From Schistosoma mansoni (lineage: Eukaryota; Platyhelminthes; Trematoda; Strigeidida; Schistosomatidae): a DNA stretch of 64,000 bases. A program made the position numbers and the translations under genes. Below are positions 1 through 11,990 of the stretch, piece after piece; positions within the stretch are counted from its first letter, which is position 1; each line of letters begins with the position of its first letter. The notes beneath the pieces were generated by a model. That model worked only from the letters and a program-made list of their open reading frames with translations. It was not told the DNA's origin and did not search any database. The stretch spans positions 36,953,612-37,017,611 of the forward strand of contig NC_031502.1 in NCBI RefSeq assembly GCF_000237925.1. The letters are read 5' to 3'.

Positions 1-374
1 TACATAATTTCAAATGTAACTTAAAGTTTTATTTTAACCTTAACCTAAATTTGATGTCATGTGTAACATTTAGAAATTGTTCAAGATTTAACTTGGTTAT
101 TCATTCTGTTTTAAAGTTCAGCGAAATTTTAGATTAGGTTTAATGAGCCAAAAGACATTGAAAGTTTTAACACTTAGTGATTCAACAGTATTTTTATCTG
201 TGTTTTTTTTTGTCTGTACCCTGAAATTTAGGTAAATTCATTTTTATCATCCAAAAACGTGTAACTGTGTAGTTACCGAACCGTATGAACTTCTATGTCA
301 TGGAAATAATTATCAACATTTTACCAGTAAATATCAGTCATTCATATTAAACTGATCATTGTATATTTTTATAT

Positions 375-664
375 ATAGTTGAAATCATGAGTCGATTGAA
401 GCTAGACTACCATGGAAAACCTGGAAGCACTGGACGACCGTTTCGTCCTATTGTAGGACTCCTCACCAGTGAGTATCCACGATCCCACCTCACGAGATTC
501 GAACCCAGGACCTATCAGTCTCGCACCAGAGCACTTAACCGATAGACCAGTAAGCCGGCATCCGATGGTGTTTATGTCTAACTCCAACCAATCCACGAAC
601 TTGAGCAACCATTCACCAATGTCTTCAGTGAGTTACTATCTCACAACAGACCTGGTTGAACTCA
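375..664 (-). repeat. tRNA-derived SINE with hammerhead-like segment (family B, copy 1)
   Basis: Read on the minus strand, this is a tRNA-like head followed by a hammerhead-like tail. A pol III A box (TGGTCTATCGG, complement of 539-549) and B box (GGTTCGAATCT, complement of 495-505) are spaced as in a tRNA gene. Further on come a GTCC...GGAC stem and a GAAA core (complement of 441-444), as in a hammerhead, but the first core base looks changed. The left part (565-664) matches the start of the copy at 3957-4080. It lies in the netrin intron region before the first recognised exon. The SINE nature is seen directly; pol III transcription is inferred. Confidence 0.75.
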
Positions 665-1055
665 TTGAATAGTTATTTTCGAATCTTTATTGACTTACGA
701 AAAATGTTCAACAAATATTGTCATTTCTTTGACTTCAAGGTTTCAGAAGTTTTAGAGATTATATTAACCGTAGGCTAATGGATCAGTTTCTACTACCAAT
801 TGTTTTATAGCTATTTTTATACTGGAGGAGATTTTTTTATTTAGTCAAGAATAGTTAATCTTTCAATATGCAATTATTGTTATCAATTGATCATTCATAT
901 ACCCGTGGTAATTCCCACTTATTTTTTTTAATTTACACCTTTTTGTAAATTAATGACATTAGTTCCCATATGCTAAATTTGTATTAGTAAAAAATGAAAA
1001 CTAAGCAATTGCATTGATAAATTATTCTCCCTTTTACATTTTTCTTCTTCCCTAG

Positions 1056-4000
1056 ACTTCACATCCCGAGCAGTAGCTTTGGCTCATACACCAGGTAGGT
1101 CGATTTGTGTCATGATCAAGTATATCTAGCATCTTCAAATTTTTCAAATATATTCAGACTTTTGTTTATTATAGAAAAGACAATGAGCCATCTTCATTAT
1201 TTCTTCTCGTGAACTGAAAGCTAAGTATACTACAGATTTTTAGTAACATTATCAGCTAACAAATATTATAGCTATTTATCAGGAAAATCAAATTGTTTCT
1301 GGTTCATTCGTTCAAGGAACTCCTAAAACGTCTGATATTATAGGTTAGCAAGTCCGTTTACAATTATAATATCCATAATTAAACCATATTATTCCTAGGC
1401 TATGAAATGAAGCAGTTTGCAAACCAAGTTTTTCTGAAGTGGCTTTATCAGTAACCCTTTAGTTATTAACGTTACTAAAGGAAGCTTAACAAAGATCAAG
1501 AAGAAACATGATTTGCTGGTTAACATCGGTTTCATACAACAGTCGAATAAAATGCTTAAAAACTAAATTAAAAATAAGTTATGGTTAATAGTTTAATCTT
1601 GTAGTTTGATTTGTATTGCTTTGGCTTAGTTGCTTTGACTTCTACCCAGTTTTTATTCAACTTCATTTAGAATATAGCAACTCACGTACAATTGGGTTTG
1701 TTCACATCTAATTTGGATAAACCCTTTTGTTAACTTATTTAACGGATAGAATTATTCGAATAATAACAACCTATCTATACTATTGTGCCTTTATTATGTA
1801 CGCTTGAGTATTGTTTACTGCCTACGCATATATTAATTTTGCTAGCCTTACTATTAATTGCTTAATTGATTCGATGATTCATTCATTTCACTATGTATAT
1901 ATATGTACATCTCAATCCTGTTCACTGACTCGCTGACTCGTCAACTCGCACACTCGTTCATTGACTCGACCACTCGCTCGATCATTTGACTCTCACGCTC
2001 ACTCGCTTGCTTTACGGCAGTACTCTTTCATGCTTGCTTAACGTGTCTGTACTTTTGGATATCTGTGTGTGGTTCAATAATAAACGCAATCAACACTTCG
2101 AATTCGTCTTCTGATTTGTACATCATTGGGGCATTATCTAGTAACGGTTATCAGGACGAACAATATACGAAGTTTAAAGATAATATCAAATATCGACCAC
2201 CACAAGTATTTCTTCATACAGAAATCAAGTAACTAATTTGAGCTATTTCTTTTCCTTAGTTAGGATGTTCTCTTAAATAGCTAAGTTACTTCACTAATGA
2301 ATGAAGTAAATTATTACTCTTTTTTATCGGAAATGAAGTTATTTGTTAAGTTTTGATCACTTTTATTATTATTACTTTCCTTTAGGTGATATAAACTGTC
2401 CACCATGTAGTACAAATAAAGAAAGAATTAAACTGAAAAAATTCTGTCGTAAAGATGCAGGTAAAGAATAATTTTTATGATTCTTCTTGTATAAAATAAA
2501 TAGATATTCATGTAAACGAAAATCAAAGTTTATTTACTTTTGGACAATAATTATTTTCAATATTTTAATCATAATATTCAGATCTTAGTTAATGAATAAT
2601 ATTTTAAATAATTGCATATAGTTGAAATCATGAGTCAATTGAAGCTAAACTACCATGGAAAACCTGGAAGCACTAGATGGCCGTTTCGTCCTATTGTGGG
2701 ACTTCTCAGCAATGCGCATCCACGATCCCACCTCACGAGATTTGAACCCAGGACCTACCAGTCTCGCACTAGAGCACTTAACCGATAGACCACTTAGCCG
2801 GCTGGCATCCAATGGTGTTAATGTCTAATTTCAACCAATCCAGTGCTTCCAGGTTTTCTATGGTGGTCTAGCTTCAATTGACTCATGGTTTCAACTATAT
2901 GAAACTACTAAAATCTCTACAAAACCCCCTTCTGACAATATTTTAAATACTTAATTGTTGATAATCTGAATAGTTACATAAATATAATTCATAAATGCTT
3001 GTGTACATGGTAGATAGATGTAAATGTACTCCATAAAAAAGTAACCTAGATTATATCTCGGAATGAGAAATGATGAAGCCTTTAATTGGTTGTTAGATGG
3101 AATATATAATTGTTTGTACAACTGAGCAGTGCGTTTTTATCTAAATTGATAAGTCTTCTAATTGAAGGCTAAATTCGGTTCACATGCTTTCCTAGTAACC
3201 GTCAAACTAAATCTACACAGCGACTTGAACATGAGAGAAAAGGCGCGAAACATGGAAGAAATGCTTTACTCCAAAGGTTCGTTTATATACAGAAGAACTA
3301 GGGTATTTATAGTATTTTAGATGGCCCTGTGCTTCCGCAAATTTCTGGAAGGCTACTAAACATAGTAGCAATATAGTTAATCATTCGATCAGAAACAAGA
3401 CCTGTGACTTTCCACTTTCTAGATGTTTCTGGCAAAGTTTCTTTTGAACTCTGCTTGGATAAGATGTTTCTTGGCGTTTTCAGAGCCTTTTTTGCAGTTT
3501 TCTGGATCTCCTCAACAAAAATTAAAAAGATCAGCTTTCAAAAATAACTCATTTATACTAATCATTCTTATAATGTTTGAAAGCTCTTAAAAAGTATATT
3601 CATTTATCTCATTTAGATTCCTAATAGGTTAGCATTTATATAACTACTCTTAAATTGTGTCAATAATTTTCAATTAAAGTACAGATTTTCAGCAAAATTG
3701 GGGCGCTTCATTTTATTTTAATCATTTATTGTATATTAGGTGTGAAACTTAAATTTTATTTGTTGGTATTAACCTATTGAACGAAACATGAAATTTTTTC
3801 AGAAGAGGTCTAGCGTCAATTCACTCATAAATTCAACTATTAAAATTATTAAAATCTCCACAAAACCATATGTTGATAACAACCATCAATTGTTTACTAG
3901 TAACTGGCTTCAAGAGGTATTTTCTGGAGTTCTAGTGAGAAGCAGTGACCAGTGGAGTTCAACCAGGTCTGTTGTGAGATAGTAGCTCACTGAAGACAAT

Positions 4001-7000
4001 GGTGAATGGTGGCTCAATATCGTGTATCAGTTGAAGTTGGACACTAACACCGTGAGATGCTGGCTCAGTGGTCTAGAGGTTAAGTGTTTGCATGCGAGAG
4101 CGGTAGATTCTAGGTTCTAATCATGCAGGCTGGGTAGTGAATGTGTACCACTGAGGAGTCACATACTAGGACGAAATGGCCTTCCAGTGCTTCCAGATTT
4201 TCAGTGGTAGTCTAGCTTCAACTGCTTCATGAATTCAACTAATATAATCTCCTTTTAAACAATAATAAAAAAAATTTATTCGCCTATTATTAATTATAAT
4301 TCATACTACATTTGTATAAAAAGTATGAATAACAATAAATTTTCAAGATTTCTTGAGTTTTTGGAGCAAAAAAAAACAATAACCTTTATTGCACATATTG
4401 AACAAAACTGTACATATACAATAATATCCATTTAGGTATTGGTTTTTATAAATAGCAGTTTATTTTGTTTAGTTCATTCTAGTGGAAAATAAGTATAAAA
4501 GCCACATAAATTAGTGAGAACTGGTATATACATATATCAGAGAAATAAACCAGTTGTTGAAAATTTGTCATCTAATGAAGAAAGAAGTTGTTCAACATTC
4601 TTGCTGTCGTTTTATTGTATCCCTAACTCAGTGCATATAGACAAGTACAATAAAAACAAAATATATATACCCATTATTTAATGGGTAAATTCTTTATATT
4701 AACAGAATTAACTTATTTGTTAGTGTCTGTACTCTGTCAAAATGTTTAAGTAAAATAATTATTATACATTTTCATGATTCATATTTTCTTTCCCTTAATA
4801 GGGGGGGGAGTGCTTAAAATTATCTGACACCAAACATATACCATTCCAAAATAACTAAAATATGACCACCAGTTAGTTATTATTATTATTATTATTATTT
4901 AATAATAATATAAATAAGAAATAATATTTTGTTCCATATAAGCATTTCATGTATGGCGTTCTTCTTAATATTACCTTTCTCTATATAGACCAAAAAAACA
5001 GTTTGTCTACTATATGTATTTCTATGGTAAATATCAATGATAATTTATATCTCTATGCAGAAATTGAACTGAATTTACATGTTTTAAAACCAAAAAAAAT
5101 TTTTGTTTTTTAAAGTCTCTATTTCGCATGGTTTGTGTATTTGACTGTAGAAATTTGTAAAATAAGAAAAAAAATTTATCATATTTTAAATGTTTTAAAA
5201 AAAACAAACATCAGAAGGATATCCTTGGTAGGTGTGAATTAATCTATTCTATCAGTAAATATAAACAAGGTTTCATTTCTATGGATTGACATTTGATAAA
5301 AATTAATTCATTTTCAATATCTTTTTAATGAAAACAAAAAAAGGTAACATTCACTTAGTATTGTTTGTTTGAATCTTCCCATTGATGTTTAAGACAGCAA
5401 CTGGTCAGTCTCTAATAAGCATACGTGCATACTGTGCATATTGCCTCAATATTGCCATAATTTACAAGCACTATAAGCAAAGATGGATAATGGCTACAGT
5501 GGAATCCACGACGCATAATCGTCCTATCTGGGACGCGCGTTTCGTCCTATTTGGGACTCGTCAGCTGGATGTAACTGCATCTCAGAGTTGATGTTCACTC
5601 TGGGACTCGAACCCAGTACCTTTCGCTTCAAATGCCATCGCGTTATCCACTCAGCTACTGAGTCCTGATAGCCACTTGCTTGTGCGATGGGGTGAAGTTT
5701 GAATTCACTTGGTATTGTTTGTTTGAATCTTCCCATCGATGTGTTAGGACTGCAACTGGTCAGTCTCTAATTGTGCATACTCGATTCACAAGCATGATAA
5801 GCAANNNNNNNNNNNNNNNNNNNNNNNNNNNNNNNNNNNNNNNNNNNNNNNNNNNNNNNNNNNNNNNNNNNNNNNNNNNNNNNNNNNNNNNNNNNNNNNN
5901 NNNNNNNNNNNNNNNNNNNNNNNNNNNNNNNNNNNNNNNNNNNNNNNNNNNNNNNNNNNNNNNNNNNNNNNNNNNNNNNNNNNNNNNNNNNNNNNNNNNN
6001 NNNNACCTAATTAATACGTACTTAGTTTAGAACATGTAGCACATTTTATTATGTGGCTAATGAATCGAGAAATCTAACAAGACTTTTATCTTATTGATCA
6101 TAGTATTAAAAAAAAATTCAGTTTGCCAGTCGTGCTCGAGATGAATCTAGATCGATTTAAATGGTGACATCTCAGATCAACATACTGGAAACATTAACAA
6201 GATAAAGCGTATCGAAAGGAGGAAAGTGGCAATACTAATTCCATTGAAATAATAAGTAAAATGAAATCTCACAGTGAAAAATTCTCTTTCATATAGAATC
6301 TCATGATTCAGGAGACAAGGAATGAATCCAACTTTATCGCTTCAATCAGTTGGGATTCATAACTGATTGATTAATTATTTTAATACACGTAATTTGGTCA
6401 ATATTTCTTCTACTATTAAGTAATAAGAACAGATTATGTAAACTCACGACTCTGGTTGGTTGTATTCATTCATGTCGGACTTTATTATTGAATAGATGGT
6501 TTGTTTCTTATCCTCTTTCAGTTGGTGTAAATAGTAATCATACAATAAAGGTTGTGAATAAGTATTCAAGCATAGAATAGGCATAGGGATTTGACAATTG
6601 ACCAGGTAATCTTTTATAATACGTTTGACTAGAATAGGCTGTGAATATAGCTTATCATAAGTATTATTATTATCCTCGGTATTATAACCTATAGATAATA
6701 GTGAAAGGGTTCGGTTTATTTGTGTTAATGGTGTTAGAAATAGATTTTATATTTGATTATTTTATTCTGAACATTGTTTATGTTATGAGCAAAGATGGAT
6801 AGTGACTAGCGGTGGAATCCAGGATGCGCGTTTCGTCTTATTTGGGACTCATCGGCTGGATGTGCCTGCATCTGAGAGTTGATGTTCATTCTGGGACTCG
6901 AACCCAGTACCTCCGCTTCAAACGCCATCGCGTTATCTACTTAGTTACTGAGTCCTGATAGCCACTTGCTTGTGCGATGGGGTGAAGTTTAAATTGATTT

Positions 7001-8915
7001 CCCAAAGTGAATATCAACTCTGAGATGCAGGAACATCCAGCTGACGAGTCCCAAATCGGACGAAACGCGCGTCCAGGATTCCACTGCTATCCACTATCCA
7101 TCTTTGCTTACAAAAAGGCAATATGTTAATTTTCATTTTACTATTGATTATTGTCTCGTGCGCGAGACTGATAGGTTCTGGGTTCGAATCTCGTGGGCTG
7201 GGATCGTGGATGCGCACTGCTGAGGAATACCACAATAGGACGAAACAGTCGTCCAGTGCTTCCAGGTTTTCAATAGTAGTCTAGCTTCAATCGACTCATG
7301 ATTTCAACTATATAAAATAAGTTAATGGTTGATATTATACTATTGATCTCAGTATTCATTGAAAATTGAATGTATTTATTCAGATTTATTGATTTAATGT
7401 GAAAGGGAAAAGTGTTCATAGACCAATTGCTGTAGAAAATTACAACATTCAAGAATTGTTTTGATGGTTGAAATGGTTTCGAAGCTAAGGGATCACTTTT
7501 AATACGGTGGTTACCGATAAGTTATCAACAAGTTCAATGGTTTAGAATGGATGAACTATAAGTTTTTACAAATATTCTTAAGTAGTTAGCCTGAAATCAA
7601 TTGAAATACCTTCAAATTCTACGACAATTATAAAAATAACAACTAAGTGTTGCATCTGCACATGTGATCAGTCAGTGCCTTCCTTAACTGTTCATCTAAC
7701 TAAGTTTTCATATCGACATTCATACCAATAATCCTATTACTAACAATGTATGTAACGCTAAGTTTTTTAGAGTTAATAAGTCAGACTTTGGTGATGTTAC
7801 TTATGTGATCCAATGTTTCAATTCTCACACATAATTGTGCATCATACTAACAAGAAAGTAAGAATATTTACAATTCACTTGACATCATACAATGCTATGA
7901 TAAAAGGAACGATTAGAAAATTTCACAAATGATTCGCAAAAATTTGACTCAGGTGTTTGAATATATACTTTCTTATAACATTGAACATGAAATTACTGTC
8001 GTTAATAGACTAAACGTTTCACTGTGATATTATGTTCATGATTTAGTTTCTTGAAAAAGCTGAGAAATAATTAAAGTTAAAAATGGAGGATAAAATCCAT
8101 TCAGTAAAACTACATTTCTGCCACTCATTATTAGTTAAATTATACCACCTTATTCGAGTTAGTAAGTGATGGTAGTTGATAGTTATATGCTTACATTTTT
8201 ATGTTATTATATGTAATTTTATATAGTCGATACAATGATTTATTGTCAACCTATAATACTTTTCAAATAAACTTATTTCCGTTCCTTATCCACCTTAACT
8301 ACAGTTTTTGAGGCTTCATTCAAATCACGTGAACTTCATGAAAATATGGCTCGTTTCGAAATGCATATCACACAAATTTGGAGAATTAATAAAGAATTTT
8401 TTAAAGGAAGTTCAAGTATTTACTGGCCTGCTTCTAAATCTTTTATCGACTTTGAACAACATAATCAAGGTGAACATGAAGAAGAGATTAGGAGAAAATC
8501 AAATGAATTAGTTCCTGTATGGGTTCGTCTAAATGAATTAAAGTGTAAATGTCCATATATTGAATTGGGTGTTTCATACCTAATAGTAACAGACTTTGAG
8601 AGTTTCACAAATAAAATAAGAAACGAACTATTATTTTCTACAAAAACTGCAATTTTACCTTGGCGTTCAAGTTGGAAACGTAGACTCATTCGATTTCGTA
8701 GAAGAGAAAATCGTGGAGCATGTGAAAAGTTTCGTGAACCTACTAAACTTCTCAGTGTATTTCGTCCTAAACAAACACTTGAAATACCTACAATTCATCA
8801 TGAATGGCATTCAACAATCAATGCTCGAATTCCTTCATCTATTCATCAAAGGCCATCATATTCTTTATCATTACGACCTTATTCTAAATATAGACGTGAT
8901 TATAAAGTATCATAA
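1056..8915 (+). CDS. Netrin, C-terminal part (NTR/C345C domain), 3' end of gene
   Basis: Netrins are secreted laminin-related guidance proteins that bind DCC and UNC5 receptors. Exons read here are 1056-1094, possibly 1272-1343, 2386-2460 and 8305-8915 (stop TAA). All join in phase 1 at GT/AG sites. The product has a short linker, then the basic NTR (C345C) module: CPPC, an FCRKDA segment, a CKC followed by PYI, and WKRRLIRFRRRE before a last cysteine. These six cysteines match the netrin pattern, and the order matches vertebrate netrin-1. About 60 residues rich in Pro, Ser and Arg follow the domain and have no obvious match in netrin-1. The 72-base exon at 1272-1343 keeps frame whether used or skipped. 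Laminin N and LE exons must lie before the window. The 5.8-kb last intron holds SINEs and the assembly gap. Family assignment is firm; the two linker exons are less certain. Confidence 0.85.
1690..2215 (+). repeat. Possible solo LTR-like repeat with a degenerate CACTCG/GACTCG tract
   Basis: A non-coding block inside a netrin intron. Positions 1920-2010 hold an imperfect short-period repeat built on ACTCG. It is followed by AATAAA near 2080-2090 and a sharp change in composition. The layout recalls an LTR (U3, poly(A) signal, short R/U5), but I see no partner copy in the window. It could equally be an unrelated simple-repeat tract. Confidence 0.25.
2616..2900 (-). repeat. SINE family B copy 2, fold-back form
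   Basis: A family-B SINE on the minus strand (tRNA-like A and B boxes and the hammerhead-like GAAA core all present). Its tail occurs a second time in the opposite direction. Arms 2616-2674 and 2842-2900 pair as inverted repeats without gaps and with a handful of mismatches, leaving a 167-base loop that holds the tRNA-like part. Sequence like the SINE tail continues to about 2940. Confidence 0.7.
3804..4250 (+). repeat. SINE family B copy 3, just over one tandem unit, with hammerhead-like core
   Basis: The tail sequence GGTCTAGCNTCAA appears at about 3809 and again near 4211, so this is slightly more than one head-to-tail unit of about 400 bases. The middle holds the block shared with copy 1 (from 3957) and the tRNA-like part. 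Then comes a hammerhead-like core: CTGAGGA at 4151-4157 (fits CUGANGA), a GTCA...GGAC stem and GAAA at 4173-4176. It lies in the last netrin intron, on the gene's own strand. Confidence 0.7.
4874..4902. repeat. (ATT)n microsatellite
   Basis: About nine ATT units in a row within the last netrin intron. No retroelement body is recognisable beside it. Confidence 0.8.
5349..5804 (-). repeat. Sm-alpha-type hammerhead SINE, head-to-tail dimer cut by the gap
   Basis: Positions 5349-5702 form one unit of 354 bases; a second begins at 5703 with the same sequence and runs into the Ns. On the minus strand the unit has a tRNA-like B box (GGTTCGAGTCC, complement near 5606-5616) and then a hammerhead ribozyme. 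Sm-alpha is a known schistosome pol III SINE encoding an active hammerhead. The tandem layout is seen directly, and the gap probably hides more copies. Confidence 0.8.
5501..5575 (-). ncRNA. Hammerhead ribozyme, Sm-alpha type (rearranged helix I)
   Basis: Read on the minus strand: core CTGACGA-G (complement of 5557-5564), helix II GTCC/GGAC, GAAA-C (complement of 5539-5543) and cleavage triplet GTC (complement of 5532-5534). The catalytic core fits the consensus. The strand that should close helix I (CTGGAT) is displaced by about 20 extra bases that look like a partial repeat of the segment before it, so folding may be poor. Confidence 0.7.
5805..6004. other. Assembly gap (200 N)
   Basis: Exactly 200 unknown bases, a usual scaffold-gap filler. 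It directly follows a tandem SINE, so collapse of repeats is the likely cause, and the true length is unknown. Confidence 0.98.
6813..6864 (-). ncRNA. Hammerhead ribozyme, Sm-alpha type (one core base changed)
   Basis: Minus-strand hammerhead: helix I ATCCAG/CTGGAT intact, core CCGATGA-G (complement of 6848-6855), GAAA-C (complement of 6830-6834) and cleavage triplet ATC. The second core base is C in place of the invariant U, which would be expected to weaken or abolish cleavage. The B box of the same unit is the complement of 6895-6904. Confidence 0.75.
7033..7083 (+). ncRNA. Hammerhead ribozyme, Sm-alpha type (consensus core)
   Basis: Plus-strand hammerhead with core CTGACGA-G at 7041-7048, helix II GTCC/GGAC, GAAA-C at 7062-7066 and cleavage triplet GTC at 7071-7073. 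Helix I pairs ATCC with GGAT around one internal mismatch. Every invariant core base is present, so this is the copy in the window most likely to be active. It lies on the same strand as the netrin gene, inside its last intron. Confidence 0.8.
7150..7314 (+). repeat. SINE family B copy 4, partial
   Basis: Starts within the tRNA-like part (B box GGTTCGAATCT near 7180-7191) and runs through a hammerhead-like core (CTGAGGA at 7220-7226, GAAA at 7242-7245) to the common tail ending TTTCAACTATATAA. Helix II has lost its pairing on one side. It begins about 40 bases after the Sm-alpha inverted pair. Confidence 0.7.
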
Positions 8916-11900
8916 GACAGTTAACATTTTAATTATTCATCTCAATTACAAATTTTGTATAAAACATGTTCTTTTATTTCTGTGTAAATTTTAAGGATTA
9001 TTAACAATATTTATTGCATGAATTTTTGTGTATAACAAAATATTATATTTATTTTACCTTCATTCTATTGCATGAATATAGATAAGTATACAAATGAACT
9101 CTTTAAATGTGTTTAATCCTAATGTAAATCAAAATTTTAAGCTCAATTAATATGAAAGTTATATGATGATGATGATGATGATGATTCGCCTTAATTATGA
9201 CATCAGAAAATCCTCGAAGAAAGCACATCATTTTCACAATAATTTTCATAAATGACAACAATTAATTAAGATTAATTCATAATGTATAAAATATGAATTC
9301 GTTTTTAAAGTTAACTATATTCTTTAAACAAATCTAATATATAATTTGAATAATTCATCAAAAAGGTGGATTTTTTTTAAAAATATATTTATATTTATAT
9401 AATGAATAAAATAAGTAATTTAGGAGATAAAAAAGGAAAAAAATTCGCAAAAACGTTCTCATAAATCAAGTAAAAAAGAGAGAAAGAAATTATTGATTAA
9501 ATTTCATTCAATCTTATATGATCAACTTTTTTTTTTCCTATTAATTTTCATTATATGGGTATAAAACTACATTACGTTTTAACAAAGAGTATTGGATATT
9601 TATAAAGTTAACTGTGAGGAACATTTTTTTCGAAAAAAAAGCAAACAGAAAAAGGAAATAATACTGTATTACTTTTTCCTGAAATGTTGATAGAGTAGGA
9701 CAGTATAGAAACTAATATAATTGTATCTTAAGTTTATTATCATAAAAAATCATTTTATTTATTTATCTCATAATGTTTCATTATCACTATTTTATTAAAT
9801 TGTACTCATCGTCATTTGACTAAGTTTACATAAAATAAACAATATAATTACATTTTAAATGTTCTCTTAACAATAATAATAGTAATATATACATGTATAC
9901 GTATATTGTTGGTACAGTAAACAACATGATAGACACTTATTTGAGATGCTTTTTATTTAGATCTTAAATACATTTTACAATATTTACGAATAAGTAACTT
10001 GCTGTCATCATATAATCTGTTTAACTCTTACCTGCAAACTATAAATTGATTATAAATATCTTTTATTGTTCCTTTTTTTGTTGTTTTTGTCGATCATTCG
10101 AGAATGTTTTATTTAACTAAAATTATATTATCAGCCTTATGATAATTTGAATTTAAAATGAAAACATATACATTTATGTTTGTTTATCTTTATGTAGATG
10201 AAAAATGACTTTTTTTCCCAGAAAAAAAGATGAACAAAACATCTCTAGATCAAAAACATACTGATCTTGTATCGATTTTATTGTTGAATTTTGCATTATT
10301 GATAATCATGTTATATTGTTTGTTAATAACTAAGTGTTTCTTTGTAGGATCAATCTGACATAACAAAGTAAATTGAAAATAATCTAATCTATCTTGATAT
10401 ATCATTGATATGAACAATTCTGAAACCCTATGGAATATGGGAAATTTCTTTCTGAAGGCTGTATAACTGAAAAATCATTTTATAGGTTTAACTAAATTCT
10501 AGAGGCCGAATTTCTGAAAATTTGTTATCTTTCAAAATTGCTGTAGTTAAACATTCAGTATATATGGGACAGAAAACCTTTAAGTTAACTTTGGTTGTAG
10601 ATCAATAAAATGTTCATGGATTAGTATATACAATTTGATTGATATTTTAGCCTTTAAAGAGGATAAAGTATTAGTTGTAGTCCTATAAAAGAAACTTTAG
10701 TGCTAGTGTAACTACCATTATAAAGTTTATCTTCAGATAATAATTATTACTATGTAATGGGTTTGCAGAGTTCCCCTGTCTTTAGTTGAATATAATTCCT
10801 CATTTAATTTTTCACATTATACTTTGGGCTAATCTCATTGTGAAACTGTGGTATAAGAAGTTAAGTAATAAATATGCTGCAAGAATATACTTCATGCTTA
10901 CAGTGTAGCAGCCTACGCAATCTAAGTAGACGTAAATTAACGTGTATACAATCTTCTAGTTATCTTTCTTCACAAAATGGTTTTTCATCACTTTACAACG
11001 TAATATTATGTGCAACATTTGTTCAGACTGAATGATTCTTTTGACTCGGTCATTTATTGACCTGAATTAGAAACCTATTGAATTTTATTTTTGTTATTGG
11101 CTGTTTAAAACCTTGTTCGCTAAAAAAGGCGTGAAGTAACAAAGAGAAACGACTTTCCTAGTAAAAATTAGGTTATTTTGTTTCCTATACGAAATAAATT
11201 TTCCGAACGACTTCATTTTGGTAAAAGCAATCTTGATCTTTGAGTTTATAATAAGTTAGGTTTCTAGTTTTCGATCTTTTGAAAACACACTCCTGAGAAT
11301 TTCATGGGATGGAATGGATAGGCGATGTAATGTAACTCATTTTTTAAGCTGATTCATTGCATACAATTTGGGGTACTACATAGTTCTCCTAAAACTTACA
11401 CTCAATCAGTCACAGAAAATGTTCCTTTTACTCATATTTTGTTTTTGGAGCACACGCGTCAGTATGAATTCGGAACACCGAAACTCCTATTCACAGTAGC
11501 TGATTATAAATAACACTAACACGTTTTATATAAATCCTTATACCTTAGTCGTTGTATGGTTGTTAGTTTTAGTTATTATCCAAACATTTCCCATCAACTT
11601 CTGGAGGCAGTATCTAAACATCAGTACTGGTATAGTACACTTTGATTCTTAGCTATTTTCGTCACTATTTCCGCCTCATAGAATGTTGCAGTCAGCTTAT
11701 TCGTTAACCAAGTATATGTGATCAAAACAATTATATCAGTCACTGTGATACCTACAGCTCAATAGAGTTAGTTCAAACTCATTAGAGCACAGTGGTATGT
11801 TCGTTATCTTTCACTAGGTGACTTCACCTGATTCAATAAAACTTCTAAACCCGTTATCTAAACTCATGTGAATAACTATGGGTGAACCTCAAAGTATAGG

Positions 11901-11990
11901 TCTTTCTGTTAATTACATATATTCTGCTTACGCTAACCATGTTTGAGTGACATTGAAATAAAAAACCCATTATGAATTAAGCATGGTAAA
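8916..11990. other. AT-rich intergenic stretch, no gene recognised
   Basis: Starts with the netrin 3' untranslated region. A TGA/ATG microsatellite of about eight units lies at 9162-9186. The rest is very AT-rich with frequent stops in all frames, and I recognise no repeat family. Confidence 0.6.

Larger units (their letters stand above)
6788..7108. repeat. Inverted pair of Sm-alpha hammerhead units
   Basis: The left arm (6788-6886, minus strand) is the hammerhead end of an Sm-alpha unit whose tRNA-like part continues to about 6998. The right arm (7012-7108) is the same ~97-base hammerhead end in plus orientation. Both arms end in the same GCAAAGATGGAT sequence. The pair can fold into a hairpin with a loop of about 125 bases. 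The arms differ at roughly ten positions, so they are separate copies rather than a fresh duplication. Confidence 0.8.

Noticed and set aside
8713-8994. 93-codon frame overlapping the netrin last exon
   Set aside because: It overlaps NTR coding sequence in another frame and has no features of its own.
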